This document shows positions 9,165 through 21,098 of a stretch of DNA of 64,000 nucleotides, piece after piece. Source of the stretch: Pontibacter ruber. Lineage in GTDB: Bacteria; Bacteroidota; Bacteroidia; Cytophagales; Hymenobacteraceae. Numbering within the stretch: the first letter of the stretch is position 1; each line of letters opens with the position of its first letter. The stretch lies in contig NZ_JALPRR010000004.1 of NCBI RefSeq assembly GCF_023630205.1, positions 310,001 through 374,000 of the forward strand. The letters run 5' to 3'. Below the pieces are notes generated by a model. That model was not told the origin of the DNA and searched no databases. It saw only the letters and a list, made by a program, of their open reading frames with translations. The position numbers were made by a program, and so were the translations under genes.

Positions 9165-9400
9165 TGCATAGCAGCTTACGAAGCAGTGTTATTTCCAGTC
9201 CTTGAGTTGAGCGCCTATGCGAGTTTTTCCGGTATCGCGGCAGCGATATTGCGACGCAGGAGCAAAGGAAAAGCTCCCAGCGCGATGCCCGAGGACGAGG
9301 CCCCGCGGCCCTGAGCGCACCAAAGCTAAAGATGAAACGAGCAGTAGGTAAGGCTGAGGAATGAAAGTAGCTACAAAGCAAAGGCTTGCTTGCTACAAGT
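9165..9400 (-). repeat. Dispersed intergenic repeat, core copy 1
   Basis: Reverse complement of the copy at 22057-22290. About 150 bp (9170-9320) are nearly identical between these two copies, including GGCCGCGGGGCCTCG and CGCGATACCGG. A third, more diverged copy lies at 42329-42562. The copy sits between convergent genes. A 79-codon open frame crosses it but carries no start context or family signature, and it is open in copy 3 only with changes, so I treat this as non-coding. Confidence 0.85.
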
Positions 9401-9461
9401 ATAAACTTAAGCTATAGTATAAGATTTCTAGCTCTGCTCGAAATGACAAGTATGAAAACAA

Positions 9462-9491
9462 CAAAGCCCGGCTTGTACAGCCGGGCTTTGT
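9462..9491 (-). terminator. Terminator of the A-type Fe-S carrier gene
   Basis: Eleven-bp stem AAAGCCCGGCT / AGCCGGGCTTT around TGTAC, about 27 bp beyond the stop of the minus-strand gene. On the minus strand it leads into GTTGTTTTC. Confidence 0.8.
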
Positions 9492-9517
9492 CTATCAAAA
9501 GAGAAAGAAGGTACTTT

Positions 9518-9865
9518 TTATGCTGAAAAAGAGCTGCCGCAACCGCAGGTGCTCTTCGCCTGTGGGTTGTTGAAAACAAAGCCGCGGGCATTCAGGCCAT
9601 CCTGGAAATCCACTTCCATGCCAAGCACATACATTGCATGCTTCTTGTCCATGATCAGGTTCAGGCCATTGATGTTGAAAACCTCGTCAGAGTCTTTTAC
9701 TTTATCAAAGCCCAGCAGGTAAGACATACCGGAGCAGCCACCACCTTGCACACCCACGCGCAGGCCGTATTCTGCAGGTACATTCTTTTCTTGCATAATA
9801 TTTCTAACCTCAACCAACGCTCTCTCAGTTAGAGTTATAGGTGCAGTTTTAGTTTCTGTTGCCAT
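9518..9865 (-). CDS. A-type iron-sulfur cluster carrier (IscA/SufA/ErpA family)
   Basis: Small cytoplasmic protein that carries assembled Fe-S clusters to target enzymes. The three conserved cysteines are present: GGGCSGMSY mid-protein and the C-terminal CGCGSSFSA pair. The 115-residue length is usual. The N-terminal TLTERALVEVRNIMQEK matches the HesB fold start. No other suf/isc gene is nearby, so it is not possible to say which of IscA, SufA or ErpA it corresponds to. CAAAGTTA at 9892-9899, read on the minus strand as TAACTTTG, is a possible -7 element. Confidence 0.9.
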   Translation of the reverse strand: MATETKTAPITLTERALVEVRNIMQEKNVPAEYGLRVGVQGGGCSGMSYLLGFDKVKDSDEVFNINGLNLIMDKKHAMYVLGMEVDFQDGLNARGFVFNNPQAKSTCGCGSSFSA

Positions 9866-10024
9866 AGTAAATGCTTTTCAATGTAGAGACACAAAGTTAT
9901 ACAAATTCCGCGTAAATATGCGCCTGCTGTCTCCTGTAATAGCTAAACAGCCTCAGGCCACAAATGATTCATGCAGACTTAAATTAATTTTTTACGATAT
10001 TTATACTTTCTAAGAGCAACGAAA

Positions 10025-10558
10025 ATGGACGAAAGCACAACAATTATACTTGATATACTGAAGATCACCATACCTGCACTTATTGTTGCAGGCGCCATGT
10101 ACCTGCTGGTAAAGAAGTACCTGGACAAAGAACAGCGGGTACGCATCCTGGAACTACGTATGAAAAGCGCTGAAACAGTACTGCCGATCCGCCTGCAGGC
10201 TTATGAGCGCATCGTGCTCCTGCTCGAGCGCATTACGCCAAGCAACCTGCTGTTGCGTGTCAGCGGGTCCGGCCATTCAGCTGCCGATTACCACCGCATG
10301 CTGCTTACCGAAATCCGTAATGAATTTAACCATAACCTATCGCAGCAGGTGTACATGACCGAGCAGGCCTGGCAACAGGTAAAACAGGCTAGGGAAGAAG
10401 TCGTGAACCTGATCAACAAATCTTTCCAAAGTATGGAAGACAAGTCGAAGGGCACCGACCTGGCCAAACGTACCCTGGAAAACATACTTGCCTCCGAAGT
10501 AGACCCCACTGCCCGCGCCATCAGCTTCTTAAAGCAGGAGATAGGACAAGTTTTTTAA
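10025..10558 (+). CDS. Conserved hypothetical membrane-anchored protein
   Basis: 177 residues of unknown function. One N-terminal transmembrane helix (ITIPALIVAGAMYLLV, about residues 14-30) is followed by a soluble helical domain containing RILELRMKSAETVLPIRLQAYER and a Gln/Glu/Lys-rich helix (QAWQQVKQAREEV). I recall similar proteins in other Cytophagales and Flavobacteria, but no function is known to me. It is monocistronic and converges on the aminotransferase gene. Confidence 0.75.
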   Translation: MDESTTIILDILKITIPALIVAGAMYLLVKKYLDKEQRVRILELRMKSAETVLPIRLQAYERIVLLLERITPSNLLLRVSGSGHSAADYHRMLLTEIRNEFNHNLSQQVYMTEQAWQQVKQAREEVVNLINKSFQSMEDKSKGTDLAKRTLENILASEVDPTARAISFLKQEIGQVF

Positions 10559-10651
10559 AGGTAGAGAAGTAGAAAGGTAAAAAGGTAAAGAGGGGTAAGG
10601 CTATACTTTATTATTTTTTACTTCTCTACCTTTCTACTTTTTTACCTTTTT
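10559..10651. terminator. Imperfect inverted repeat between convergent genes
   Basis: GTAGAGAAGTA (10562-10572) pairs with TACTTCTCTAC (10619-10629). Both arms continue into purine-rich GGTAAAAAGG / pyrimidine-rich CTTTCTAC tracts. It probably serves as a bidirectional terminator. The simple GGTAnAAGG repetition makes exact arms ambiguous. Confidence 0.5.
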
Positions 10652-11740
10652 TCATCCTACCAGCTCTTCCAACTTGTAAACAAGCGCCTGTACCTGAGCG
10701 ACAGAGTGCGCCGGGAAATTGGCGATCCTTACCTGGTTTTCTTTACGGTTACCGTAGCCGCTGCCAATGGCCATGTCGTAGGGCGACAGGTGTTTGTTGA
10801 TCTCTGATGTGGGAAGTATGGTGTTGGCCACGATGGTTGTTGTCGAGCGATGTGCCGGCTCCTGAACGGCAATGTCAAAATTGGTGCTGCGCTCCAGGTA
10901 ATCGTAGATCAGGCTGGCTTTGGTCTCGGTTTCCTGCCGGATTAGGCCAATACCTTTCTTGTTCATCTCTTCTACCACCTGGCCCAGCAGGTAAATATTC
11001 AGTACGTTTGGTGTCTCCGGGGTCTGGTGTGCCTTGGCTTTGCTGAGCAATGAAGTGAGGCTGTGATAGGAGCCCACTGAAAAGCCATTTGCCTGCAATG
11101 CCTCAGCCTTGGCCATACATCGGTCGTTTACCAGCCATACTCCTAAGCCGGCCGGCAGTCCAAAACATTTCTGTACTGAGAAAAAGGCAGAATCTATCAG
11201 GCTATAGTCAATGTCCGGAATGGGCATGGAAGAGACAGCATCGACAAAGATCAAGGCGTCGCTGGTTGTTCTAGCGCGTACTGCGTGCACATCCGTTACC
11301 GGCATGCTCACGCCGGAGCTGGTCTCGTTGTGCGTCAGGGCGATTAGCTCTGCAGAAGCAGGTATAGCTATACTTTCCAGGTGAAAGCCTTCACCAAAAG
11401 GTACTTCATACTTGCTGGCTTTGCGCCCCAACTCCTGAGCAATCTCATAAAAACGGTCCGAAAACGAGCCGTTCACCAGGTGAAAGCTCTCTTGCTCCAC
11501 CGTGTTCTGGATAGAACGTTCCCAGATCTCGTTTGCCGAAGAAAGAAACAGCACCTCATAGTTATCAGGCAGTTGTAGTAATTGTCGCAGCCCGGAAACC
11601 GCATGGGCATAGATATCCTTGAACTGCTGGCTGCGGTGCGAAATGCTGCCGATCTTGTTTTCCATGGCTGAGGCCATGTGCCGGGGCACAGTAGGATATA
11701 ATTCGGAAGGCCCGGGAGTAAAAAAGACTTTGTTTTCCAC
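10652..11740 (-). CDS. serC: Class V aminotransferase, likely phosphoserine aminotransferase
   Basis: PLP enzyme of fold type I, 362 residues. The N-terminus FFTPGPSELYPTV and the Schiff-base lysine region FFSVQKCFGLPAGLGVW are clear. The C-terminal SGYGNRKENQVRIANFP is typical of alanine-glyoxylate/serine-type class V enzymes. Substrate assignment rests on context: it starts 18 bp after the SerB-SerA fusion on the same strand, so the two genes together would cover all three steps from 3-phosphoglycerate to serine. It is not the canonical E. coli SerC subfamily, so the symbol is tentative. Confidence 0.75.
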   Translation of the reverse strand: MENKVFFTPGPSELYPTVPRHMASAMENKIGSISHRSQQFKDIYAHAVSGLRQLLQLPDNYEVLFLSSANEIWERSIQNTVEQESFHLVNGSFSDRFYEIAQELGRKASKYEVPFGEGFHLESIAIPASAELIALTHNETSSGVSMPVTDVHAVRARTTSDALIFVDAVSSMPIPDIDYSLIDSAFFSVQKCFGLPAGLGVWLVNDRCMAKAEALQANGFSVGSYHSLTSLLSKAKAHQTPETPNVLNIYLLGQVVEEMNKKGIGLIRQETETKASLIYDYLERSTNFDIAVQEPAHRSTTTIVANTILPTSEINKHLSPYDMAIGSGYGNRKENQVRIANFPAHSVAQVQALVYKLEELVG

Positions 11741-11758
11741 GCTTTCTGTCGTTTTGGG

Positions 11759-13651
11759 TTAGTACAGGATCCGGAATTTGATGGTGGCTGGTATGCGCTT
11801 CAGATCATTCACCAGCTCTTTATTGTACGCTTTGTCGATATCCGTGATCACGTAACCGATCTGCTCGTTTGTTTTCAGGTATTGTCCCAGAATGTTGACC
11901 TGATTTCCTGCCAGCACGCTGTTTATGTTAGCCAGCACACCCGGCACGTTCTGGTGGATGTGGATGAGGCGGTGTGCATTCTTGAGCTCCGGCAGCTGTA
12001 TGTTCGGGAAGTTAACGCTCTGGTAGGTATTGCCCGTATTGATGTACTCCATGATGCGGTTCGGAACAAAGGTGCCGATGTTCTCCTGCGCCTCGCTGGT
12101 GCTGCCACCTATATGCGGGGTAAGTATAACGTTGGGCAAACCGCGCAACTCGCTCACAAATTCCTCGGCGTTAGTGGCGGGCTCATGCGGAAACACGTCC
12201 ACGGCAGCTCCTCTTATTTTGCCCGATCTCAATGCTTCTACCAGGCTCGGCATGTCTACCACGTGGCCCCGGCTCAGGTTCAGGAATATGGTTCCGTCTT
12301 TCATGGCGGCAAATTCCTCGGCACCCATCAGGTTTTTGTTACTGGCGCGGCCATCTACGTGCAGCGTCACGATGTCGGCAGTCTCCAGCAGCTGTTTTAA
12401 ACTATGGCATTTGCGGGCATTACCCAGTTGCAGCTTTTCTACCACGTCGTAGTAGTATACTTCCATACCCATGGCCTCGGCCAGCACCGAAAGCTGTGCC
12501 CCAATGTTGCCAAAGCCCACTATACCTAACTTTTTGCCGCGCACCTCCACACTGCCCTGCGCCGATTTGTCCCAGATGCCCTGGTGCATTTTCGTACTCT
12601 TATCGAATGTATTGCGGCACAGCATGATGATCTCGCCCAAGGCAAGTTCCACGACGCTACGCGTGTTGCTGTAAGGTGCGTTAAATACGGCCACACCGGC
12701 ATTCAGGCAACTGGTCAGGTCTATCTGGTTCGTGCCGATGCAGAAGGCGCCAATGCTCATCAATTTGTTGGCGTGCTCCAGTACCTTCTTGGTAACCTGG
12801 GTTTTAGAACGTATGCCAAGTACAGACACATTCTTAATGCGTTCGCAAAGCTCCTCCTCGCTCAGGGCACCGGGTACGGTCTCGATCTGGTAGCCCTCTA
12901 GCTTAAACAATTCCACAGCTTTGGGATGGATGTTCTCCAGGAGCAGCACCCGAATGCGGTTTTTGGGGTAGGAGATGGCCATGGGCAGCTGGTTCTGGTA
13001 CAGAAATTCATCCAGGCTGGGGGCTACATGCTCTGCTTTGGCCACTACGTTGTCGCGCACTACGTTCTCGGTAAACGCATAGAACTTGTTGGCCAGACCT
13101 GCTTCTTTTATCTCATAATCGGTGTAGCCGTCGCCCAGCACATACACGTCGCCTTGCAGGGCGAGCGTCTCCAGCAGCTTTATTTTCCCCTTATCCAGGC
13201 ACAGCACGTTCTCCTCATCAAACCCGATGATGTTACCATGTTCATCAAAGCGAAAGGTATTGGCAAACACGTTCTCTTCTTTGATGCCATACTCGGTTAC
13301 GATAGGCGTGATGAATTCTTTGAACCCACTCGACACGATCAGTACGTTATCGGCGTATTCCCTAAAGAAGTCCTTGTTACGCTTTACCGACTCGGATACC
13401 CTGTTCTGAAGCCGTTGAATAAGTGCCAGCAGGTGCCGCTTGTTTGCCCTTAACAAAGAAAGCCTTTTGTGGAGCCCTTCGGTAAAGGAGCTTTTGCCTT
13501 CCATGGCGCTGTTGGTCAGGTTCCGGATCTCTTCCAGCGTCTGCTCTTTGTTAGGATCGTCGTGCAGGGCAATCTCGCCCAGTTCTTCCAGGGCCTCTAC
13601 CTGTGTGAAGGTGCTGTCAAAGTCGATAATGAAATACTTGTCTTTGTGCAT
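11759..13651 (-). CDS. serA: Fusion of phosphoserine phosphatase (HAD) and 3-phosphoglycerate dehydrogenase
   Basis: 630 residues, against ~400-530 for ordinary SerA. Residues ~1-225 form a HAD phosphatase like SerB: nucleophile motif DFDST (D10, D12), motif II IVSSGF, motif IV VLGDGYTD. Residues ~230-545 form a D-isomer 2-hydroxyacid dehydrogenase with the NAD-binding GIVGFGNIGAQ, catalytic Arg in LNLSRG, Glu in FPHEP and His in TPHIGGS. The last ~80 residues form an ACT domain starting at LIHIHQNVPGVLANI, suggesting serine feedback. It would carry out the first and last steps of serine synthesis, with the downstream aminotransferase doing the middle one. Both active sites look intact. Confidence 0.9.
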   Translation of the reverse strand: MHKDKYFIIDFDSTFTQVEALEELGEIALHDDPNKEQTLEEIRNLTNSAMEGKSSFTEGLHKRLSLLRANKRHLLALIQRLQNRVSESVKRNKDFFREYADNVLIVSSGFKEFITPIVTEYGIKEENVFANTFRFDEHGNIIGFDEENVLCLDKGKIKLLETLALQGDVYVLGDGYTDYEIKEAGLANKFYAFTENVVRDNVVAKAEHVAPSLDEFLYQNQLPMAISYPKNRIRVLLLENIHPKAVELFKLEGYQIETVPGALSEEELCERIKNVSVLGIRSKTQVTKKVLEHANKLMSIGAFCIGTNQIDLTSCLNAGVAVFNAPYSNTRSVVELALGEIIMLCRNTFDKSTKMHQGIWDKSAQGSVEVRGKKLGIVGFGNIGAQLSVLAEAMGMEVYYYDVVEKLQLGNARKCHSLKQLLETADIVTLHVDGRASNKNLMGAEEFAAMKDGTIFLNLSRGHVVDMPSLVEALRSGKIRGAAVDVFPHEPATNAEEFVSELRGLPNVILTPHIGGSTSEAQENIGTFVPNRIMEYINTGNTYQSVNFPNIQLPELKNAHRLIHIHQNVPGVLANINSVLAGNQVNILGQYLKTNEQIGYVITDIDKAYNKELVNDLKRIPATIKFRILY

Positions 13652-13746
13652 AAGGAAGCTGTTATAGTTTGGCTGTTGCTCACAGGGGGGCAGTAGGAAG
13701 GATGACCCTACCTGAGAAGTGACGGAGACTTACTACAAGTTAAACA

Positions 13747-13780
13747 AAAAATCCGGTAGCATTTTCTGTTACCGGATTTA
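13747..13780 (-). terminator. Terminator of bshA
   Basis: Ten-bp stem AAATCCGGTA / TACCGGATTT around an 11-nt loop. On the minus strand it is followed by a T run, about 25 bp after the bshA stop. Confidence 0.85.
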
Positions 13781-13805
13781 AGTTAATTTGTTCTGTAAAA
13801 AGTAG

Positions 13806-14942
13806 TTAAATCGTGGCCAGTTGGGCAGCTATGATCTTCTGATAGAAGTTTTCGTACAGCGGCACGATCTTCTCAATGTCAAAATCATGTGCGCGGGCCA
13901 GGGCGTTCGCTTTAAACGTCGGCAAGTGTTCCCCATCCAGTACATACAGGGCGTGTTTCACCATGTCGTCAACGTCGCCGATGTTGCTTACAAAACCTGT
14001 AACGCCATTGATGTTTAGCTCGGGTATACCTCCGGCATTGGTAGAGATAACGGGAACCTCGCAGGCCATCGCCTCCAGGGCTGCCAGGCCAAAGCTTTCC
14101 TTCTCGGAAGGCATCAGGAACAGATCTGCAATTGAAAGCACCTCCTCCACGGCTTCCAGTTTGCCCAGGAAGCGCACATCGTTGCAGATGTTGAGCTCGC
14201 GGCACAGCTTTTCCATCTTAGGTCGGTCAGGTCCATCGCCTACCAGCAGCAGCTTGGACGGCATCTTTTCTCTTACACGGGCAAATATCTGGATCACATC
14301 TTCCACGCGTTTTACTTCGCGGAAGTTAGACGTATGCACCAGCAGCTTTTCATTGTTCGGGCTGATGGCCATCCGGAAGTGCTCTTTTTTCTGACGACGG
14401 AACTTCTGCAGGTTGATAAAGTTCGGGATCACTTCAATGTCACGCTCGATCTGGAAGAAATCGTACGTTTCGCTGCGCAGGCTCTCCGATACGGCCGTTA
14501 CCCCATCCGATTGGTTGATGCTGAACGTTACCACAGGCTCAAAGGAGGCGTCCTTGCCCACAAGGGTAATATCCGTGCCGTGCAGGGTGGTGATTATAGG
14601 GATGTTGATGCCTTTCGTTTTCAGGATCTGCTTGGCCATATACGCAGCCGAAGCGTGCGGAATGGCATAATGCACGTGCAGCACATCCAGTTTCTCGAAC
14701 CGCACAATGTCTACCATTTTGCTCGCAAGCGCTAACTCATAAGGCGGGTACTGGAAGAGCGGGTAAGAAGGAATGTATACTTCGTGGTAAAATAAATTCT
14801 CGTTGAAAAAGTCGAGGCGGGCCGGCTGGCTGTAGGTGATAAAATGTACCTGGTGGCCTTTCTGGGCCAGCTCTTTGCCAAGTTCAGTGGCTACCACGCC
14901 ACTGCCGCCGAAGGTAGGGTAACAGACGATACCGATTCTCAT
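13806..14942 (-). CDS. bshA: N-acetyl-alpha-D-glucosaminyl L-malate synthase
   Basis: GT4 glycosyltransferase making GlcNAc-malate, the first step of bacillithiol synthesis in the cytoplasm. The N-terminus MRIGIVCYPTFGGSGVVATELG is the BshA signature. HVHYAIPHASAAYMA and the nucleotide-sugar site EKESFGLAALEAMACEVPVI also fit. The 378-residue length is right. bshB and bshC are not in the window. It lies downstream of the GH3/serine hydrolase gene but is separated by a strong terminator, so it is probably transcribed on its own. Confidence 0.93.
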   Translation of the reverse strand: MRIGIVCYPTFGGSGVVATELGKELAQKGHQVHFITYSQPARLDFFNENLFYHEVYIPSYPLFQYPPYELALASKMVDIVRFEKLDVLHVHYAIPHASAAYMAKQILKTKGINIPIITTLHGTDITLVGKDASFEPVVTFSINQSDGVTAVSESLRSETYDFFQIERDIEVIPNFINLQKFRRQKKEHFRMAISPNNEKLLVHTSNFREVKRVEDVIQIFARVREKMPSKLLLVGDGPDRPKMEKLCRELNICNDVRFLGKLEAVEEVLSIADLFLMPSEKESFGLAALEAMACEVPVISTNAGGIPELNINGVTGFVSNIGDVDDMVKHALYVLDGEHLPTFKANALARAHDFDIEKIVPLYENFYQKIIAAQLATI

Positions 14943-14964
14943 AGTATATGTTTGGCTATTTGCT

Positions 14965-14998
14965 AAGAAAGCGCAGCCTATCCGTGCTGCGCTTTCTT
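14965..14998 (-). terminator. Terminator of the GH3/serine hydrolase gene
   Basis: Thirteen-bp perfect stem AAGAAAGCGCAGC / GCTGCGCTTTCTT around an 8-nt loop, just after the stop of the minus-strand gene at 15015. Confidence 0.85.
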
Positions 14999-15014
14999 AA
15001 CTGTAAGCTCTGGT

Positions 15015-17966
<2,952 letters not shown>

Positions 17967-18383
17967 CCTGCACTGGTATTATATGTTATTGGAACAAGTC
18001 GAAAATAAGCCTATTTTTGCAGAAGACAGGACAGAAATAAGTGAAGTGCACTTGTTATCGCACTGCCCTCAGCTGATCAGAAAAGAAGGTAATGCTCTGC
18101 CACCTGACTTACTGCCAGAGGTAGTTCAGACCAGGCTTCTACAGGTGTTAACGCTACACCACCAGAATTCATACACGCAACTTTTGCAATAATCAGGAAA
18201 GTAAGCAAGCTGGCTTTTACAGAACTTTTCCAGCCTCTTTTCGCAATTGGTCTGTAAATTAGTAATAATTTTAATTCTGAATAAGTTCTGTTTTTACAAA
18301 AAAGTAAATCTCAAAAACCTCACCATACTTATACAGGTACTGAGACTTGAGTAAAAATTACCACAAAAGAAGGAATATACCGG
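17967..18383. other. Intergenic region between divergent genes
   Basis: 417 bp between the minus-strand GH3 gene and mutL. A 69-codon open frame (17983-18192) is present but has no recognisable domain and weak context. The rest is AT-rich and presumably holds the mutL promoter, but I cannot pick a TTTG/TAnnTTTG pair with confidence. Confidence 0.4.
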
Positions 18384-20210
18384 ATGCCCGATATTATAAA
18401 TTTACTGCCTGATTACCTTGCCAATCAGATAGCCGCCGGAGAAGTGGTGCAGCGCCCCGCCTCGGTGGTGAAGGAGCTGCTGGAAAATGCCATCGATGCC
18501 AGGGCTACCAGCATTCAGCTGATTGTGAAGGAGGCGGGCAAACAACTGGTGCAGGTGGTGGACAATGGCATCGGCATGTCGGAAACGGATGCCCGCATGT
18601 GCTTTGAGCGCCACGCTACTTCTAAGATCAGCTCTACCGAAGATCTTTTCCGGATCCGGACGATGGGTTTTCGCGGAGAGGCCATGGCATCGATTGGGGC
18701 GGTGGCGCAGGTAGAATTGAAAACCAGAACACAGGCAGCCGATACCGGCACACGCATTCTTGTGGAAGGCTCCACGGTAACGCTGCAGGAACCAGCTGTG
18801 GTACCCGCCGGAACTTCCATCGCGGTTAAGAACCTCTTCTTTAACGTGCCGGCCCGGCGCAATTTTCTGAAAACAAATGCCGTAGAGATGCGCCATGTGC
18901 TGGACGAGTTTCAGCGGGTGGCACTGGCCTACCCGGAGGTAAGTATGACGCTGTACCACAACGACATGGAGGTGTTCAACCTGCCGGCCGGCAAACTGAG
19001 CCAGCGCATTGTCGGGGTGTTTGGGAATAACTACAAAGAGCAGATGGCTTACTGCGAGGAAGATACTTCTTTCCTGAGCGTGCGCGGCTACATCGGCAAG
19101 CCGGAGTTTGCCCGTAAAACCCGCGGCGAGCAGTTCTTCTTCGTTAATAACCGCTTTATCAAGAGCGGTTACCTGAACCATGCCGTGATGACGGCTTTTG
19201 AAGGCCTGCTGCCTAAAGAGAGCCATCCCTTTTATGTGCTCTTTATTGATATAGAGCCCGAGAAGATCGATATAAACGTACACCCGACCAAGACCGAGAT
19301 CAAGTTCGAAGACGAGAAAACGGTGTATGCCATTGTACATGCTGCCGTCCGGAAATCGCTGGGGCAGCACAACATTGCACCTTCCCTAGACTTTGAGGGT
19401 GACGTGAACTTTGCCCCTTTGCAACCCATACGCCTGCAGGGCGGGGGGCAGAGCGACTTTGATGCAGGTAGTAGCTTTAACGGCTTCAGTACGCCTGCTT
19501 CGCCAAAACGTGCCAGCACCGAAGGCTGGGAGCAACTGTACGAACCATTGAGGCAGCAACCGGCAGCAGAGGAGCGCAGAACGTCGGCCTCTACCACAAT
19601 GAGCCTGCTCGACGATGCCTTTGCCGCTGAAGCTCCGGCTGCAACCAACAAGGCCGTGCAGATCCATCAGAAGTATTTGCTGGTACAGGTAAAATCCGGT
19701 GTCCTGATCATCGACCAGCAGGCGGCGCAGGAGCGTATCCTGTACGAAAAGTATATTGCCTCGCTGCAGAAAAAAACTGGCGCTTCGCAGGTGCTGCTCT
19801 TTCCGCAAACCTTAGAACTATCGCCTGCCGACGCTGTTTTGCTCAAGGAAATGGCAACTGAGTTTAAGGACATGGGCTTCCAGTTTGAAGACTTTGGCGG
19901 CAATACCATCATCCTGAACGGTATACCGGCCGACATACAGGCTGCCAACGAGAAAGAGCTGCTGGAAGAATTGATCGAACAGTATAAAAACAATTTGGCT
20001 ACGCTGAAGCTTGATAAAAAAGAGAACCTGGCCCGTGCCATGGCCAAACGCCTGGCCGGCAGAATGCAGACCCGGATGTCGGACCTGGAAATGAATTCTC
20101 TCGTAGACAAACTTTTTGCATGCCAGGTGCCCAACTATACGCCGGGAGGCCAAAAGACGCTGGTAATTATGGAGCTTAGCCAGCTGCACGAGCTTTTCCT
20201 GAAAGGCTAA
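18384..20210 (+). CDS. mutL: DNA mismatch repair protein MutL
   Basis: Couples mismatch recognition by MutS to downstream repair. The N-terminal GHKL ATPase motifs are clear: ELLENAIDARA, DNGIGM and TMGFRGEAM. The linker (~360-420) is variable and the C-terminal dimerisation domain follows. The metal-binding endonuclease motif of nicking MutLs, DQHAxxExxxxE, reads DQQAAQERILYE, and the final CPHGRP-type motif reads TPGGQK. Nicking activity is therefore doubtful. The 608-residue length is normal. It lies upstream of two rhomboid genes with a 102-bp gap. Confidence 0.94.
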   Translation: MPDIINLLPDYLANQIAAGEVVQRPASVVKELLENAIDARATSIQLIVKEAGKQLVQVVDNGIGMSETDARMCFERHATSKISSTEDLFRIRTMGFRGEAMASIGAVAQVELKTRTQAADTGTRILVEGSTVTLQEPAVVPAGTSIAVKNLFFNVPARRNFLKTNAVEMRHVLDEFQRVALAYPEVSMTLYHNDMEVFNLPAGKLSQRIVGVFGNNYKEQMAYCEEDTSFLSVRGYIGKPEFARKTRGEQFFFVNNRFIKSGYLNHAVMTAFEGLLPKESHPFYVLFIDIEPEKIDINVHPTKTEIKFEDEKTVYAIVHAAVRKSLGQHNIAPSLDFEGDVNFAPLQPIRLQGGGQSDFDAGSSFNGFSTPASPKRASTEGWEQLYEPLRQQPAAEERRTSASTTMSLLDDAFAAEAPAATNKAVQIHQKYLLVQVKSGVLIIDQQAAQERILYEKYIASLQKKTGASQVLLFPQTLELSPADAVLLKEMATEFKDMGFQFEDFGGNTIILNGIPADIQAANEKELLEELIEQYKNNLATLKLDKKENLARAMAKRLAGRMQTRMSDLEMNSLVDKLFACQVPNYTPGGQKTLVIMELSQLHELFLKG

Positions 20211-20312
20211 AACTGATTGTTAAATTGTTGATTGTTGAATGGGCGCTTTTCTGCAGGGCTAAATTGTAGAAAACCGTGCAAGCTCAGCTAATCAGCACGA
20301 TAAATAAAGAAG

Positions 20313-21092
20313 ATGTTCAACATAACCCCTATGGTCAGGAACCTCCTGATCATAAATGTGGTCGTATTTATACTTCAGGACAACCTGTTTGATTCCCGGC
20401 AGTTTGCCTTGTATCACTTTGGCTCGGAGTACTTCAGGCCGGTACAGCTTTTCACCCACATGTTCATGCATGGCAACTGGGCACACTTGTTCAGCAACAT
20501 GTTCAGCTTGTTTATCTTCGGGCCTTTGTTGGAGCGTTTCTGGGGACCACAGCGCTTTCTGGCATTTTACCTGATTACGGGTCTCGGCGCCAGCCTTTTA
20601 TACTCTGGCGTGAGGGCGTATGAGCTGAACCAGATCGGGAGTGAGGCAACACAGTATATTGAGAGCCCGACGCCAATGGGTTTTTATACTTATATGGAGG
20701 AGCACTACCCGGGCGGTTTCGACAAGCGTTTTGCCATTGAGTACCAGCGTAACCCGGACAGCGAAGCATATATAGAAGAAAGTAAGAAAGCTGTTCGTTA
20801 CGTATACGACAGAGCCTTTAACACGCCGCTGTTGGGTGCTTCAGGGGCCGTGTTCGGTATCCTGATGGCCTTTGGCATGCTGTTCCCGAACCTTGAATTG
20901 TTCCTGTTGTTTCTGCCGATACCGATAAAGGCAAAATACTTTGTGCTTTTTTACGGGGCTTACGAGCTTTATGCCGGGTTTAACCGTGTACCAGGCGATA
21001 ACGTGGCGCATTTCGCACACCTCGGAGGGATGTTGTTTGCGTATATACTGGTAAAAATGTGGCAAAAGAATGATTATCAGGACTACTATTAA
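20313..21092 (+). CDS. Rhomboid family intramembrane serine protease 1
   Basis: Polytopic inner-membrane protease of 259 residues. The helix-2 pattern HMFMHGNWAHLFSNMFSL, the catalytic serine in LGASGAVFGI and the catalytic histidine in HFAHLGGMLF are all present. Unusually, a hydrophilic ~70-residue segment (about residues 100-165, rich in Glu, Tyr and Arg) sits before the serine helix. Substrates are unknown. The next gene, 6 bp downstream, is a second rhomboid. Confidence 0.9.
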   Translation: MFNITPMVRNLLIINVVVFILQDNLFDSRQFALYHFGSEYFRPVQLFTHMFMHGNWAHLFSNMFSLFIFGPLLERFWGPQRFLAFYLITGLGASLLYSGVRAYELNQIGSEATQYIESPTPMGFYTYMEEHYPGGFDKRFAIEYQRNPDSEAYIEESKKAVRYVYDRAFNTPLLGASGAVFGILMAFGMLFPNLELFLLFLPIPIKAKYFVLFYGAYELYAGFNRVPGDNVAHFAHLGGMLFAYILVKMWQKNDYQDYY

Positions 21093-21098
21093 ACCGCA

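Noticed and set aside
9142-9381. 79-codon open frame on the minus strand across repeat copy 1, with a similar frame in copy 2 (22105-22305)
   Set aside because: The peptides share ASRWELFLCSCVAISL, but this follows from the DNA repeat. Copy 3 does not keep the frame cleanly, there is no start context, and the composition is not protein-like.
10559-10651. Possible small RNA between the convergent genes
   Set aside because: The purine/pyrimidine repeats fit a bidirectional terminator better, and no promoter is visible.
17983-18192. 69-codon open frame between the GH3 gene and mutL
   Set aside because: No domain, no promoter or ribosome-binding context, and low-complexity Leu/Gln-rich ending; likely chance.
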